Of a DNA stretch of 64,000 nucleotides, positions 33,261-41,911 are shown piece after piece. Within the stretch, counting starts at the first letter, position 1. Every line of letters starts with the position of its first letter. The DNA comes from HGM04593 sp045634305 (GTDB lineage Bacteria; Bacteroidota; Bacteroidia; Bacteroidales; Bacteroidaceae). The notes beneath the pieces were generated by a model, which did no database searches, had not been told where the DNA came from, and saw nothing but the letters and a program-made list of their open reading frames with translations. The stretch lies in NCBI GenBank assembly GCA_045634305.1, contig JAZQZZ010000049.1:1-64000 (forward strand). The letters run 5' to 3'. The position numbers were made by a program, and so were the translations under genes.

Positions 33261-35087
33261 TTAGAAGTTTGGCGCATCAACATCCCACCACAGACGTGTA
33301 GCCTGCTCGTCCGGGCCGCCGAGGGCAGGGATACCGCTGGTCTCAACCATATTTACAGCGATTGGGTCTGTTGGAACCCATGGAATACGGCGGATCATGT
33401 CACCCTGGTTGATAGAACCGTCACCGTCGTCAGTGTTAAGCACGGGGAACATTTTGGGGTAACCTGTACGGCGCATCTCAGCCCAAGCCTCAGTAGACAG
33501 AGGGAAGAGTGCGATATACTTCTGAGTGATGATCTTCTCGAGTTTAGTCTCAAGGTCGTCAGCCTCGTTCCATTTTACACCGATTTTTGTTACGCTTGGC
33601 CAATCTTCACCAGAACCTACAGGGTCAACATTGACATAAGGCAAAGCCTCCTCAATATTCAAATAGTCCTCTACGAGGTCGGCATAAGTACCGCCGTACA
33701 TGACAAATATAGGCTCCTCGAAGAATGCGTTGCGGATTGCACGCTCATAGAAGAACTGTGCATTGCCGCCCATGTTCCAACCACGGAGTGCACCTTCTGC
33801 ACGCAACAGGTCAACCTCGGCCCACTTCAAGAAGTAAAGAGGAGACATAGAACCGTCGGCAAAGAGGTTGCCGTCAAGTGTTGAATATCCAGCCAATGGG
33901 TTGGTCGCAACAGTCTGACCGTCACCTACAAGCAGACCTGCGCGTACACCACAGATTTTTGTACCTGCCGGTGTGACTTCACCGGTCACGGTGTTGGTAA
34001 GATCTATACTGTTAGGCAAAATGAGATACTTTGTATATGGATGGTCGAGACTCATGAGAAGGCTCTCGAATGATGCCGACAAGCGCAAGTCGCCCCAATC
34101 CTGAACGGTCTTCAAAGGATGGATAAATCCTGTATATGAAGGGAATATACCCTGCTGGTCCTCGAACGACTCGACAACTCCACCGTTTACCGGATCTACA
34201 GCTGACTCTGCCCATAGCTTGGCTGTTGCGGGCTCAACCTTTACAATGTGGATAGCCATACGGAGTTTCAAAGAGTTTGCCAACTTTATGTAAGATGACA
34301 AGTCCTTGTAGTCGCCACCCAAGAATACACGGCTGGTCTGATGATATTCCATCAAAAGCTCGGCAATCTTCTCCTTATACCAATCGGGGCGGGTCTCATA
34401 GTGCTGGAGACAGGCAATGATTGTATCGATGTTCTCAACTATACCGTAATAGATAGTTTTAAGGTCGTTGTATTCAGAAGGATTCTCCGAGTTCTGCTTA
34501 TCCTCGAGATAGGTGAAAGGACCTGCAAGGTCAGCTTTCTCCTGAGCACCCAAACAGTAGTACAGCAAGTTGATAGCCTTGATCTCAGGGATTGAGTCTA
34601 CCATAGGATGGTGCAACAGGGGCATAAGGGCATTCTTTGCCAATCCGTATGCGCCAAGAGCGTCACCGTTGAAGTCGGGCGATACATTGTATGTAGATGT
34701 GATAGTACCATACATGAAGTCCTTGTGAGGAATTGTAAAGTACTGTGAATATGTATCAGTTCCCAATGAATACTGACGCTGGTATGCGTGAGGGCTTGGA
34801 AGACCATTGTTGTCGCCTTCCTTGGCACCACGTAAGCACCATTGACCCTGGAGGTTCTGTCCAAGGTAACCATACTTCTTCAAGGTGTCGATGGCATTGT
34901 TGACACCCAACTCGGTTGGCTGGTTCAAATAGGGTATTGAATCGACATTGCCGACATATTTGGTTGTCTCTGTCATTATTGAACCAAGACCAAGCTCATT
35001 GCCCGGATCATCAAAGTCTAGACAAGACTGGAATGCAGCAGAGGCTAAGAAAAGCGAGCCTGCGAGCATTAGATATTTCTTATTCAT
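33261..35087 (-). CDS. SusD/RagB-family outer-membrane glycan-binding lipoprotein
   Basis: The 608-residue lipoprotein has the signal MNKKYLMLAGSLFLASAAFQ ending in SC, with Cys21 as the lipid anchor. It shows SusD-like features: helical TPR-like segments in the N-terminal half, FLKWAEVDLLRAEGALRGWN, and the C-terminal EKIITQKYIALFPLSTEAWAEMRRTGYPKMFP typical of the family. SusD proteins sit as a lid on their SusC partner and capture oligosaccharides at the cell surface. The gene lies 42 bp after susC and upstream of GH85, so the ligand is probably an N-glycan or its GH85 product. Confidence 0.95.
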   Translation of the reverse strand: MNKKYLMLAGSLFLASAAFQSCLDFDDPGNELGLGSIMTETTKYVGNVDSIPYLNQPTELGVNNAIDTLKKYGYLGQNLQGQWCLRGAKEGDNNGLPSPHAYQRQYSLGTDTYSQYFTIPHKDFMYGTITSTYNVSPDFNGDALGAYGLAKNALMPLLHHPMVDSIPEIKAINLLYYCLGAQEKADLAGPFTYLEDKQNSENPSEYNDLKTIYYGIVENIDTIIACLQHYETRPDWYKEKIAELLMEYHQTSRVFLGGDYKDLSSYIKLANSLKLRMAIHIVKVEPATAKLWAESAVDPVNGGVVESFEDQQGIFPSYTGFIHPLKTVQDWGDLRLSASFESLLMSLDHPYTKYLILPNSIDLTNTVTGEVTPAGTKICGVRAGLLVGDGQTVATNPLAGYSTLDGNLFADGSMSPLYFLKWAEVDLLRAEGALRGWNMGGNAQFFYERAIRNAFFEEPIFVMYGGTYADLVEDYLNIEEALPYVNVDPVGSGEDWPSVTKIGVKWNEADDLETKLEKIITQKYIALFPLSTEAWAEMRRTGYPKMFPVLNTDDGDGSINQGDMIRRIPWVPTDPIAVNMVETSGIPALGGPDEQATRLWWDVDAPNF

Positions 35088-35129
35088 AATATATTCTTTT
35101 ATTCGTTATTTAATAGTGGTTCCTGACAA

Positions 35130-38100
35130 TTAAAGGTTAACCTTGAGGTTGAGACCGAAGCTGCGGGCTGATGGGTAGTTGAATACATCAATACCGCCAA
35201 GGCCGTTGGCTGTTGACAATGATACGTCTGGGTCAACCGGAGAATCCTTGTAAAGGAAGAATAGGTTACGGCAAACTAATGAAACGTTCAGGTGCTTGTA
35301 GTCACCGAAGAGGTTGCGGAATGTGTAACCCAATGAGAGCTCACGAAGACGGAAGTTTGTAGCATCGTAGATGTAGCTGCTAGCGTCGCTTGAACCGACA
35401 AATGTATAGTAGTCCTCTACTGCAATAAGGTCGCGACCCTCATTCAGGTACATACCGTGACGTCCATCCTCTGTGTAGATGTTGTTCTTCTCTGCATGGA
35501 GACGTGCATCGCCGGTACGCTTGGAAGCACCCCACTTGTCAAGATATCCTTCGGTGAGTGAAATTACCTTACCGCCAATACGTCCGTTGATGAGGAAGTA
35601 GAGTGAGAAATCCTTGTATGTGAATGTGTTTGACCAAGAGAGCTGGTATGGGCTGTTGAGTGTGCCTGCATACTTCTGGAACTTCTTGTTAGCATCACGT
35701 ACACGCAGCTTACCCGCATCTGTTACATCGGCATAACCACCAAGAGAAGGCTTGCCATTTGCGAGATAGAGGTCACCTGCACGATTCATTAATGTTGACT
35801 CTGAGCTTATCATCTTGCCATTGGCATCATATACAGCCTCAACAGGAGTCTTGCTATACTTTGTGGTCTCTACAACAATGGGAAGGTTATTCTGGTCAAC
35901 CGCATCGGTATAGACTGTGTATGAATATACATCGTCCCTATAACGTGTAAAGTCGGTTATATAGATGTCGCCGTATGAACCGTCTTTCCTGTAGAGCAAC
36001 TGGATCTTACCGTTTGCAAGTGTGGTAGCCATATCCTTGTCGTTGCCATACTTGTCCTTTGAAGTCTGCTCAATCTTGTTATTGTTGTAAGAGAAGTTCA
36101 CGCTTGTCTGCCAACGCCAGTTGCTGCTCATCTTCCAATCATAACCTACAGTGAACTCGATACCCTGGTTACGGATGATACCGCTGTTCACAGGCTGTGC
36201 CTTACCGTTTGTACCTGCAATCTCGAGGTATGAATTGTGCATTGCAGAATTGTAATATGTGAGATCGACATTCAGACAATCGTTGAAGAACTGCATCTCA
36301 AGACCGGTCTCGAATGACTTTGTCTTCTCAGGCACCGGAATGAATGAGTTTCTTGACTGAGTACTTACTACACCTGTTACCTTATTTACAGATACAGCAT
36401 TGTAAACGTAGTTAGGAATAGAGTTACCTACCTCAGAGTAGCTCAAGCGGTACTTCGCGTATGTGAACCACTCTGGCATCTTGAACATGTCGCTGAGAAC
36501 TGCGTTGGCACCTACGCCAAAGTAACCGTAGCTCTCCTTTGTACCAAGGTAAGAGAACTGCTTGAATGGACGGTACCAGTCGTGACGGTATGATGCGTCA
36601 ACGAAGAGCACGTCTCTCCAACCAACCTGTGCTGTAGCAAGAGCAGCCTGGTCCCAGTTAGAGCTCTTGCTCTTTGATGTAACACCGGAACCTCCGTAGT
36701 TGGGTTCGAAACAGTTTATGGCTGTAGACAACTCTGTTACGATACCATTCATCTGCATATCCACGGTCGCATTGCCGATATAAGTGCTGCTGCCTGTTCC
36801 CTTGATTGTGTGACCTACATAACCGGCTGATGCATTGAATGCCCAGTCCTTGTTGAACTCCTTATTATAAGAGAGCATGTAGTCGGTGTATATCTCATTC
36901 GTTCTACTGTTTGACAAGTGGTAGATACCGTATTTATACATGTCTGTAGGTCCCCATGTAGATGCATATGTATGACCCTCGCTCTGATACTTGGCGTGGT
37001 CGATAGATACACGTGCCTGTAAGTTAAGACCCTCAAGGATCTTCAATGTACCGTTGAATGAAGCAGTGAAACGCTCTTCGTTGTTCTCACTGTTGATCAT
37101 GTTGGTGAGCCAATAAGGGTTGTTGAATGTAGGACCCTGGAATGCATACTGCTGCTGAGGACCATTAAGCAATACGTGTCCTGTCGCTTTTGAGTAAGAA
37201 CCATCTTCATTCAACACATAATAGACTTGTGTTCCATTACCCATTGCGTCACCTGAAGACCACCAGCTGCCATTAGCACTGTAGTTGTCCTTGTAATAGT
37301 CCATGTCCACGTCACGTGGAGTGGTATAGAGGTGATAGATCGGGTTACCTATGGTACCACCACCAATACGGTTCTGTGTCTTTGCCTGGTTGTAGTTAAC
37401 ATTGGCTGTCAATGTGATTCTGTCCCAAAGCTTGTAGTTCTGGCGGAATGCGAATGTGTTACGGTTGTACTTGTTTGTAGAGACCATACCGATTGACTGT
37501 GTGTTAGAGTAAGATACGTAGGTCTGAATCTTCTCTGTACCACCTGAAACCGAAACCGAGTTGCTTGCGTTGATTCCTAAGCCAAAGAACTCATTGATGT
37601 CATTCTTGGCATAATTACGTAATTGAGCGGCATTTACTGTTCCGTCAGGGAAGTATTGTTTGTTACCTGCCACTTCAAATACATGACCGCCATTGCCTGT
37701 CAGTTTGTTTCCCCAGCTGTCATATAGTAAAGAACCGCCCAGTGATGTGGTTCGGTAACCACCATATGAGTTCTGCAAATCCGGTGTGAGAAGTGGGCTG
37801 TCGAATGTGGTGCTTGAGTTGAAAGCAACCTCCATCTTACCCTCTTTACCCTTCTTTGTGGTAATCATGACAACACCGTTGGCAGCGCGTGAACCGTAAA
37901 GAGCCGCAGCATTCGCACCCTTAAGGATGTTCATTGACTCGATATCGTCGGGGTTGATCATTGAAAGCGGGTCGCTACCCTCAGATGCTCCTGAGTATGT
38001 GAGGTTTGCGGCATCGCTCACCTGTCCACGGATGCTGTTTGTCATAGGCACACCGTCAACAACGATAAGAGGTGCATTCTCACCCATGATAGACTTGTTA

Positions 38101-38651
38101 CCGCGGAGGACAATCTTTGATGCACCACCGGCACCACCGGCACTTGGAGTAATGGTGATACCTGAAACCTTACCTTCAAGTGAGTTTACGATGTTTGCAT
38201 CAGGAGCCTTCAAGAGCTCGTCGGCCTTAATGAGCTGTGTTGCGTATGTCAAAGACTTCTCCTTACGCATGATACCCATCGCTGTTACGACGATTTCGTC
38301 AAGAGCTGTTGACTCCTCTTTCATCACGAACTTAAGTGCGCCGCCTTTCCAGACTTGGTCGTCACACTTGTAACCCATAAGAGTAACGCGTATTGTCGCA
38401 CCTTTCTCAACATTACGCAATTCAAAGTTTCCATCAAAGTCAATGGGTGATGAATTGGTTGTACCAACCACAAATGCTACCGCACCGAACATCGGCTCGC
38501 CAAATTCATCAACTACGGTTCCTTTGACAGTTCCGTCCTTCTGCTGCATTGTTGCAGTCTTTGCCCAACCTTCGGTAGGAACGAAAGTCAGTGCCATTCC
38601 CAGGAATGTTGCCGCGAAAAGCGACCTTCCAACAATTTTTAGTAGTTTCAT
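35130..38651 (-). CDS. SusC/RagA-family TonB-dependent outer-membrane transporter
   Basis: The 1173-residue protein has a signal peptide (to about residue 30), an N-terminal carboxypeptidase-regulatory-like domain (GTVKGTVVDEFGEPMFGAVAFV) and a TonB-box/plug start (STALDEIVVTAMGIMRKEKSL). A plug with NSLEGKVSGITITPSAGGAGG and IVVDGVPMTN, and a large beta-barrel ending in ...ARSFGLNLKVNL with a terminal hydrophobic strand, follow. It imports glycan fragments across the outer membrane using TonB energy, paired with the SusD-like gene after it. It is the first gene of the polysaccharide utilisation locus. No TAnnTTTG promoter was found in 38652-38849, and no hybrid two-component, SARP-like or ECF/anti-sigma regulator is adjacent. 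Confidence 0.96.
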   Translation of the reverse strand: MKLLKIVGRSLFAATFLGMALTFVPTEGWAKTATMQQKDGTVKGTVVDEFGEPMFGAVAFVVGTTNSSPIDFDGNFELRNVEKGATIRVTLMGYKCDDQVWKGGALKFVMKEESTALDEIVVTAMGIMRKEKSLTYATQLIKADELLKAPDANIVNSLEGKVSGITITPSAGGAGGASKIVLRGNKSIMGENAPLIVVDGVPMTNSIRGQVSDAANLTYSGASEGSDPLSMINPDDIESMNILKGANAAALYGSRAANGVVMITTKKGKEGKMEVAFNSSTTFDSPLLTPDLQNSYGGYRTTSLGGSLLYDSWGNKLTGNGGHVFEVAGNKQYFPDGTVNAAQLRNYAKNDINEFFGLGINASNSVSVSGGTEKIQTYVSYSNTQSIGMVSTNKYNRNTFAFRQNYKLWDRITLTANVNYNQAKTQNRIGGGTIGNPIYHLYTTPRDVDMDYYKDNYSANGSWWSSGDAMGNGTQVYYVLNEDGSYSKATGHVLLNGPQQQYAFQGPTFNNPYWLTNMINSENNEERFTASFNGTLKILEGLNLQARVSIDHAKYQSEGHTYASTWGPTDMYKYGIYHLSNSRTNEIYTDYMLSYNKEFNKDWAFNASAGYVGHTIKGTGSSTYIGNATVDMQMNGIVTELSTAINCFEPNYGGSGVTSKSKSSNWDQAALATAQVGWRDVLFVDASYRHDWYRPFKQFSYLGTKESYGYFGVGANAVLSDMFKMPEWFTYAKYRLSYSEVGNSIPNYVYNAVSVNKVTGVVSTQSRNSFIPVPEKTKSFETGLEMQFFNDCLNVDLTYYNSAMHNSYLEIAGTNGKAQPVNSGIIRNQGIEFTVGYDWKMSSNWRWQTSVNFSYNNNKIEQTSKDKYGNDKDMATTLANGKIQLLYRKDGSYGDIYITDFTRYRDDVYSYTVYTDAVDQNNLPIVVETTKYSKTPVEAVYDANGKMISSESTLMNRAGDLYLANGKPSLGGYADVTDAGKLRVRDANKKFQKYAGTLNSPYQLSWSNTFTYKDFSLYFLINGRIGGKVISLTEGYLDKWGASKRTGDARLHAEKNNIYTEDGRHGMYLNEGRDLIAVEDYYTFVGSSDASSYIYDATNFRLRELSLGYTFRNLFGDYKHLNVSLVCRNLFFLYKDSPVDPDVSLSTANGLGGIDVFNYPSARSFGLNLKVNL

Positions 38652-38849
38652 ATTATTTTTATTTTGAGGGATTGGTACATTGTGTGTAATATATCTGCTC
38701 CCTCGGAGTTATAAAATTATTCTATTTTGCAGAAATTTGTTGCATTTTGTCAAAAAGCAGGTGATAGTAACCCATTTAATCAGTTTCAAAAATATATAAA
38801 TATTTTATGTTGTGAAACTTTTATGGGAAATTTATGTGAATAAAAATAA

Positions 38850-38901
38850 AAAAATAACAACAGAAAGGGAGAGCGCGCTCTCCCTTTCTGTTGTTATTTT
38901 T
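38850..38901. terminator. Very long perfect palindrome terminator after korB
   Basis: A perfect 26+26-bp palindrome (38850-38875/38876-38901) overlaps the korB stop codon and has a T-rich tail on the minus strand. It isolates korAB from the susC upstream region. Confidence 0.9.
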
Positions 38902-39904
38902 ACTTTATTTCCCATGTCTCGTTCGTTTCGAGCAGCTCGTTGAACGTGTGATATGGTTTGGCAGCCTTTACCTCTTCTATCTGGGCATGGACGGCATCGT
39001 TGTATGTCATAGCCTCTACGTCGCGTATAACTCCAAGCGCGATGGGAAAGTCGGGGCCTTCCATCAACGCCAGTTTAAGGTGCAGAGTGGTGTCCTTGCA
39101 GTGTGCATCGTGGACAAGAATGTCGTTTTCGGTGATGCCGTTCTCGCCAATCTTCACCACTTTCAATCCGAATCCTTCCTGCATCAGACCAAACTCCTTG
39201 TTCTCGCCAAAGAGCATTGGCTTGCCGTGCTCAAGGTAGATGGCATTCTTTGCACGCCCTTCCTTGGTGTAGACACTCTCGTGGGTGCCGTTGTTGAAGA
39301 TGACGCAGTTCTGCAGCACCTCGACAACGGATGCTCCCTTGTGTTGTGCTGCTGCCTTGAGGCAACCCACTGCTGCCTGCATGTCGGTTGCGACGCAACG
39401 TGCGAAGAAGTTGCCGCGCGCGCCAAAACATAGTTCGGCGGGACGGAATGGGTCCTCTACGGTGCCGTAGGGCGATGATTTGCTCACAAAACCGCGTGCC
39501 GATGTCGGTGAGTACTGTCCTTTTGTAAGGCCGTATATGCGGTTGTTGAGCAGTATCATGTTAAGGTCGATGTTGCGTCGTACCGCGTGGATGAAGTGGT
39601 TACCTCCGATGGCAAGGCCGTCGCCGTCGCCCGAGATCTGCCATACCGTCAGGTTGGGGTTGGCAACCTTGGCACCGGTGGCAATGGCAGCCGAACGGCC
39701 GTGGATGGTGTGGAAACCGTATGTGTTCATATAGTAGGGCAGGCGTGACGAGCAACCGATACCCGAAATTACTGCAATGTCATGTGGGGCAACACCCAGT
39801 TCGCCCATTGCCTTGTGCAGTGCGCCCAGAAAAGAGTGGTCGCCGCAACCCGGACACCAACGTGGCTGTCCGAACTTATAGTCTTGTGCTGTGTAGTCGC
39901 TCAT
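38900..39904 (-). CDS. korB: 2-oxoacid:ferredoxin oxidoreductase beta subunit (2-oxoglutarate type)
   Basis: The 334-residue thiamine-pyrophosphate subunit has WCPGCGDHSFLGAL near the N terminus (iron-sulfur ligand CxxC), SGIGCSSRLPYY, the TPP/Mg motif SGDGDGLAIGGNHFIHAVRRN and ILLNNRIYGLTKGQ. With KorA it reversibly converts a 2-oxoacid and CoA to acyl-CoA, CO2 and reduced ferredoxin. Bacteroidales with a branched TCA pathway use the 2-oxoglutarate enzyme, and the pattern fits KorB more than a pyruvate enzyme, though substrate choice is inferred. It starts 4 bp after the korA stop. Confidence 0.93.
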   Translation of the reverse strand: MSDYTAQDYKFGQPRWCPGCGDHSFLGALHKAMGELGVAPHDIAVISGIGCSSRLPYYMNTYGFHTIHGRSAAIATGAKVANPNLTVWQISGDGDGLAIGGNHFIHAVRRNIDLNMILLNNRIYGLTKGQYSPTSARGFVSKSSPYGTVEDPFRPAELCFGARGNFFARCVATDMQAAVGCLKAAAQHKGASVVEVLQNCVIFNNGTHESVYTKEGRAKNAIYLEHGKPMLFGENKEFGLMQEGFGLKVVKIGENGITENDILVHDAHCKDTTLHLKLALMEGPDFPIALGVIRDVEAMTYNDAVHAQIEEVKAAKPYHTFNELLETNETWEIK

Positions 39905-39908
39905 AGTC

Positions 39909-41762
39909 TTATTCCTCCATTATTTTAGTGAATTCCTCAACAAGGTCGGCAACCACGAATGGCTGACCTTTAACCTCGTTGTACTGCTTTAGTTCGATTC
40001 CGTTGATACGTGTGCGCAGATAACCTGCAAACTGTCCCATGTTCTGCTCGGCAACGACAATCTTTTTGTATCGGCGCAGGACGTCGGCAGTGTTTGCCGG
40101 GAGTGGGTTTATGTATCGGAAGTGAGCCAAGGCAACTTTCTTTCCTTCGGCGTTCATCTGCTGCATAGCCTCGCACAGGTGGCCGTATGTGCCGCCAAAG
40201 CCCACAATGAGCAGGTCGGCATCCTCCGGGCCTTCAACCTGCAATGGCGGCAGACTCTCGGCTATCTTTGCTACTTTGCGTGCACGTGTCTCAACCATAT
40301 TGTGGTGGTTGGCAGGATCGTTGCTGATGGCGCCTGTGGCCGCGCTCTTTTCGAGGCCGCCGATGCGGTGTGTGAAGCCCGGTGTGCCGGGTACGGCCCA
40401 GTAGCGTACGTCGGTTTCCGGATTTCGCTTATATGGGCTCCAGCCCTCCTTCATCTCTTCGTTTACGTATGGCGGAACGATGGCTGGGTATTGGCTTATG
40501 TCGGGAAGTTTCCATGCTGCCGAACCGTTGGCAACGAAGGCGTCGGTGAGCAGAATGACAGGTGTCATGCGCTCAACGGCTATCTTGCAGGCATTGAATG
40601 CTGCGTCAAAGCAGTCGGTCGGCGATGTGGCAGCAATAACAGGTATCGGGCTCTCGCCGTTACGGCCGTAGAGTGCCTGCAAAAGGTCGGTCTGTTCGCT
40701 CTTGGTGGGGAGTCCTGTAGACGGGCCACCGCGCTGCACGTCAATGATGACAAGCGGCAGCTCGGTAATCACGGCAAGGTTGATGGCCTCGCTCTTGAGG
40801 CATATTCCGGGACCCGATGTCGATGTGCATGCCAATGCTCCCGCATAGGCTGCACCTACGGCCGATGCACAGCCGGCAATCTCGTCCTCGGCCTGCATTG
40901 TGATGACACCCATTGACTTGTGTTTTGCAAGCTCGTGAAGGATGTCCGTTGCCGGGGTGATGGGGTATGAACCCAGGAACAGTCTCATTCCCGCCTTCTC
41001 GGCAGCTGCGATGAGTCCGTATGCTGTGGCTTTGTTACCGTTGATGTCCATGTAACGGCCTCTCTTTTTCTCGCGGTCGCTCTCAACTCTGTATGTGTGC
41101 GAGATTGATGTGTGGGTGTTATGGCCCATGTCATAACCGGCACGCAGTACTTTGATGTTTGCTTCGGCAATCTCGGGCTTCTTGGCGAATTTTGCACGCA
41201 GCATGTTCTCGGCAAGCGCAAGGTCGCGGTCGTATATCCAGCATACCAATCCAAGTGCAAGCATGTTCTTGCAGCGCAGAATGCTCTTGTTGTCCATACC
41301 GCTGTCGGCAAGTGTCGCCTGGCAGAGTGATGTGATGGGGCAAGGAACCACCTCGCATGTGATGCCAAGCTCGGCAATGGGGTCATTGGTCTTGAACTCA
41401 GCCTTTGCAAGGTCTTTCTCTGTGAAAGAATCAATGTCTATGATTATTGCACCTGTGGGTTTGCAGTGCTTATGCTGTGTCTTGAGCGCTGCCGGGTTCA
41501 TTGCCACCAGGATGTCACATTCGTCACCGGGTGTCAATACTTTGTCGGCTCCGATGTGTACCTGGAAACCGGACACGCCGGTAAGCACTCCTTGTGGGGC
41601 GCGTATGTCGGCAGGGTAGTCCGGGAATGTGCAGATGTCGTTGCCTACTGTTGCTGAGATTGTGGAGAAAATGTTACCGGCCAATTGCATGCCGTCTCCC
41701 GAGTCTCCCGAGAAACGTACTACAATCTGGTCAACTGTCCGTGTCTTTTCTGTATTTGCCAT
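39909..41762 (-). CDS. korA: 2-oxoacid:ferredoxin oxidoreductase alpha subunit, gamma-alpha fusion
   Basis: The 617-residue protein starts at MANTEKTRTVDQIVVRFSGD (ATG 41762); a 41-codon in-frame extension upstream crosses a terminator and is rejected. Residues of about 10-190 form the gamma domain (VVRFSGDSGDGMQLAGNIFS; DILVAMNPAALK). The alpha domain follows (GNKATAYGLIAAAEKAGMRLFLGSYPITPATDILHELA; TSGPGICLKSEAINLAVITELPLVIIDVQRGGPSTGLPT). The C-terminal part is the third TPP-enzyme-like domain (LLIVGFGGTYGHLCEA; HFRYINPLPANT). The gamma-alpha fusion is usual in Bacteroidota Kor enzymes. It is cotranscribed with korB. Confidence 0.93.
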   Translation of the reverse strand: MANTEKTRTVDQIVVRFSGDSGDGMQLAGNIFSTISATVGNDICTFPDYPADIRAPQGVLTGVSGFQVHIGADKVLTPGDECDILVAMNPAALKTQHKHCKPTGAIIIDIDSFTEKDLAKAEFKTNDPIAELGITCEVVPCPITSLCQATLADSGMDNKSILRCKNMLALGLVCWIYDRDLALAENMLRAKFAKKPEIAEANIKVLRAGYDMGHNTHTSISHTYRVESDREKKRGRYMDINGNKATAYGLIAAAEKAGMRLFLGSYPITPATDILHELAKHKSMGVITMQAEDEIAGCASAVGAAYAGALACTSTSGPGICLKSEAINLAVITELPLVIIDVQRGGPSTGLPTKSEQTDLLQALYGRNGESPIPVIAATSPTDCFDAAFNACKIAVERMTPVILLTDAFVANGSAAWKLPDISQYPAIVPPYVNEEMKEGWSPYKRNPETDVRYWAVPGTPGFTHRIGGLEKSAATGAISNDPANHHNMVETRARKVAKIAESLPPLQVEGPEDADLLIVGFGGTYGHLCEAMQQMNAEGKKVALAHFRYINPLPANTADVLRRYKKIVVAEQNMGQFAGYLRTRINGIELKQYNEVKGQPFVVADLVEEFTKIMEE

Positions 41763-41853
41763 ATTATGGTCTTTTAAAGTTTGTGAAGTTTTTTCATCTG
41801 CCGTCAAATTTCGTAAACATTTGTGAAACGAGGAAATTTTTTTTGAATAAAAA

Positions 41854-41892
41854 ATGACGGATGGCAAAAACTTTGTTTCTGCCATCCGTCAT
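41854..41892 (-). terminator. Terminator of the TonB-dependent-receptor-like gene
   Basis: A perfect 13-bp stem (41854-41866 with 41880-41892), followed on the minus strand by a T-rich tail (TTTTTTATTC). It separates the receptor gene from korA downstream. Confidence 0.88.
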
Positions 41893-41911
41893 GTGGTGCT
41901 TGGGGTTATTG

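Noticed and set aside
40122..40916. A 264-codon plus-strand open frame
   Set aside because: Antisense shadow of korA; no start signal and a shadow-like composition.
41763..41885. A 41-codon 5' extension of korA
   Set aside because: It reads through the terminator of the upstream receptor gene; family alignment starts at MANTEKTRTVDQ.
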